Source: Dehalococcoidia bacterium (lineage in GTDB: Bacteria > Chloroflexota > Dehalococcoidia > Tepidiformales > Tepidiformaceae). From it: 40,302 nucleotides of DNA. Below the pieces are notes generated by a model that saw nothing but the letters and a program-made list of their open reading frames with translations, was not told the origin of the DNA and did no database searches. The first letter of the stretch is position 1. Every line of letters starts with the position of its first letter. Of the stretch, positions 39,236 through 40,302 are shown piece after piece. The position numbers and the translations under genes are program-made. Where the stretch lies: positions 1-40,302 of the forward strand of contig JAJDYW010000022.1 in assembly GCA_022824925.1 (NCBI GenBank), read 5' to 3'.

Positions 39236-39748
39236 CTACGCCTGGCCGTCGGTTCGCCAGGCCCCCGTGCCCGGGAAGCTGTGGTCGATGGCGTCGTGCA
39301 CGGTCTGTTCGCCGGTGCCGATGATGCGCTTGTGGGTGAAGCGCCAGCGCCCGTCGGCCTCCTTGCGGAGACGCTCCTGGTAGATGCCCCCGCCGGGCGC
39401 GACGCCCGGCTTCCGGTCGTCGCCGACATCGAGGTAGCTGATGACCGTCGCCTCGTCGCCGTCGATCTCGATATGCACGTTCGTGGTCGTGTGCTTGCCG
39501 GTGGCGACGCCGCCGGCGTCGAGACGGCGGTAGAGGCCGCCGATCGCCTCTCGGCCGGCCAGCCTCCCCTCGAGCGACTCGCCGTAGCCGCTGATGTCGA
39601 GGATGGCGTCCTCCGTGAAGAGGCAGATCAGATCCTCGACGACGTTGGGGATGTCGTGCAGGAGGAGGTACTCGTACACGGTGCGGCGGACACCTTCGAC
39701 CGCCTCCAGGTAGGTGACTCGCTTCTCCAGCTCTTCGATCGTAGCCAT
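39236..39748 (-). CDS. NTF2-like/SnoaL-type protein
   Basis: A 170-residue cone-fold protein of the NTF2/SnoaL_4 group, which includes small ring- or steroid-acting hydratases and isomerases and many binding proteins. Characteristic phrases are YEYLLLHDIPNVVEDLICLFTEDAILD, GREAIGGLYRRL, GKHTTTNVHIEIDGDEATVISYLDV and DGRWRFTHKRI. A strong GGGGAGGA precedes the ATG at 39748. It is the first gene of the divergent catabolic operon with the dehydrogenases. Catalytic residues cannot be assigned. Confidence 0.88.
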   Translation of the reverse strand: MATIEELEKRVTYLEAVEGVRRTVYEYLLLHDIPNVVEDLICLFTEDAILDISGYGESLEGRLAGREAIGGLYRRLDAGGVATGKHTTTNVHIEIDGDEATVISYLDVGDDRKPGVAPGGGIYQERLRKEADGRWRFTHKRIIGTGEQTVHDAIDHSFPGTGAWRTDGQA

Positions 39749-39800
39749 ACAGTCCTCCCCGTGCCGGCGTAGGGCGATGCTTTACCCCTGCGGCGGCTCT

Positions 39801-39826
39801 GTCAACGTTACGCGGAGTGCGTTGAC
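39801..39826. promoter_or_regulatory. Palindromic operator-like site in a divergent promoter
   Basis: GTCAACG (39801-39807) and CGTTGAC (39820-39826) are perfect inverted half-sites 12 bases apart in the 137-base gap between the NTF2-like gene (-) and the Rieske gene (+). They include a TTGACA reading on the minus strand (39805-39800) and TTGACC on the plus strand (39822-39827), so this may also be two back-to-back -35 boxes. A TetR- or GntR-type regulator could bind; no regulator gene is visible nearby. Confidence 0.5.
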
Positions 39827-39852
39827 CGGCCCTCTTCCCGTTCGCCTATGAT
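39822..39852 (+). promoter_or_regulatory. Promoter of the Rieske oxygenase gene
   Basis: TTGACC (39822-39827) and TATGAT (39847-39852) are good hexamers with a slightly long spacer of 19 bases. The start codon at 39886 is 34 bases after the -10, with GGGAGG (39873-39878) in between. Confidence 0.6.
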
Positions 39853-39885
39853 GCGGGACCGGCACATCCTGCGGGAGGCAGCGCC

Positions 39886-40302
39886 ATGGTCCTCGAGAAC
39901 CGCCCCTCCCCGACGCCCACCGGGCGCACGCAAGAGCCCGACATGGGCACGGGGTTAATCGACACCGAACGGTACATCTCCCCCGAGTTCGCGAAGCTCG
40001 AGTGGGAGCGGATGTGGACGAAGGTCTGGCTGAACGCGGGGCCCCTCTCGGACATCCCCGAGCCCGGCGACCACTTCGTCCATGAGATCGGGCGGGAGTC
40101 GTTCATCTTCATCCGCACGTCCGAGGACGAGGTGAAGGGCTACTACAACATCTGCCCGCACCGCGGCAGCCGCCTGCGCCCGAGCGTGGGCATGGGCCAC
40201 GCGGAGCAGATCCAGTGCCCCTTCCACCTGTGGACGTTCGACATCGAGGGCAAGCTGCAGAACGTGCCCGACCGCCAGCACTTCGTGAACGGCATCCCCG
40301 AG
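39886..40302 (+). CDS. Rieske-type aromatic ring-hydroxylating oxygenase alpha subunit (3'-truncated by window edge)
   Basis: The visible 139 residues hold the N-terminal Rieske domain. The 2Fe-2S ligands are Cys90 and His92 (CPHRG) and Cys111 and His114 (CPFHLWTF). The lead-in YISPEFAKLEWERMWTKVWLNAG is typical of alpha subunits of ring-hydroxylating or related Rieske monooxygenases. The catalytic iron domain lies beyond the window. A GGGAGG Shine-Dalgarno and the promoter above support the start. The gene diverges from an acyl-CoA dehydrogenase operon, so degradation of an aromatic or alicyclic compound is plausible. The substrate is unknown. Confidence 0.93.
   Translation, partial: MVLENRPSPTPTGRTQEPDMGTGLIDTERYISPEFAKLEWERMWTKVWLNAGPLSDIPEPGDHFVHEIGRESFIFIRTSEDEVKGYYNICPHRGSRLRPSVGMGHAEQIQCPFHLWTFDIEGKLQNVPDRQHFVNGIPE

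Noticed and set aside
1..40302. CRISPR arrays or long direct repeats
   Set aside because: No regularly spaced repeats were seen when reading through the window; only short inverted repeats and paralogous genes.

Overview
The window is very GC-rich, gene-dense bacterial chromosome with short intergenic gaps; none exceeds about 300 bases. The gene set points to an aerobic bacterium: a menaquinone pathway, a haem-copper cytochrome c oxidase operon, a Rieske oxygenase, and many acyl-CoA enzymes (CaiB/BaiF CoA-transferases, acyl-CoA dehydrogenases, a crotonase). This mix, the fused AccD-AccA carboxyltransferase and the rpmF-fabD-fabG-nusB-acpP-tat order best suit an aerobic Chloroflexota (Dehalococcoidia/SAR202-like) lineage. 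That is inference; a deep actinobacterial relative is not excluded. No CRISPR array, IS element, prophage or rRNA was seen.

Layout. 1-4366 (+): end of a rhomboid protease, an aldo/keto reductase and a pair of class III CoA-transferases. 4363-8398 (-): an APH-like protein, a small helical protein, a crotonase, MenG/UbiE and MenA, probably one operon. 8514-13634: a two-zinc-ribbon glycine-rich protein, a PPOX-fold flavoprotein, a DapL-like aminotransferase, an LpqC-like lipoprotein esterase, HflX and a possible tiny membrane protein. 13694-16205 (+): a second CoA-transferase pair. 16221-20486 (-): coxB-coxA-coxC plus an unusual membrane cupredoxin fusion, behind a good promoter. 20700-23634 (-): rnpB, an RNase HI-like gene, a serine recombinase without its catalytic residues and a coiled-coil zinc-ribbon protein. 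23818-35372 (+): a housekeeping block (DUF177, rpmF, fabD, fabG, nusB, acpP, tatA/B, tatC, udg, rnj, ftsK, fused accDA). 35376-36471 (-): a higBA toxin-antitoxin pair and a hypothetical gene. 36654-36729 (+): tRNA-Ala(GGC). 36764-39748 (-): a YHS protein, a paired acyl-CoA dehydrogenase and an NTF2-like protein, divergent from a truncated Rieske oxygenase gene at the right edge.

The main theme of the hunt is paralogue pairs with only one complete active site. In both CoA-transferase pairs the second gene keeps the catalytic Asp and the first lacks it. In the acyl-CoA dehydrogenase pair only one subunit keeps a catalytic Glu. These look like heteromeric enzymes. Several single proteins also have altered catalytic centres: the serine recombinase, the APH-like protein, the crotonase and the fused carboxyltransferase. 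All residue comparisons were made by eye against family sequences recalled from memory; no search or alignment software was run.
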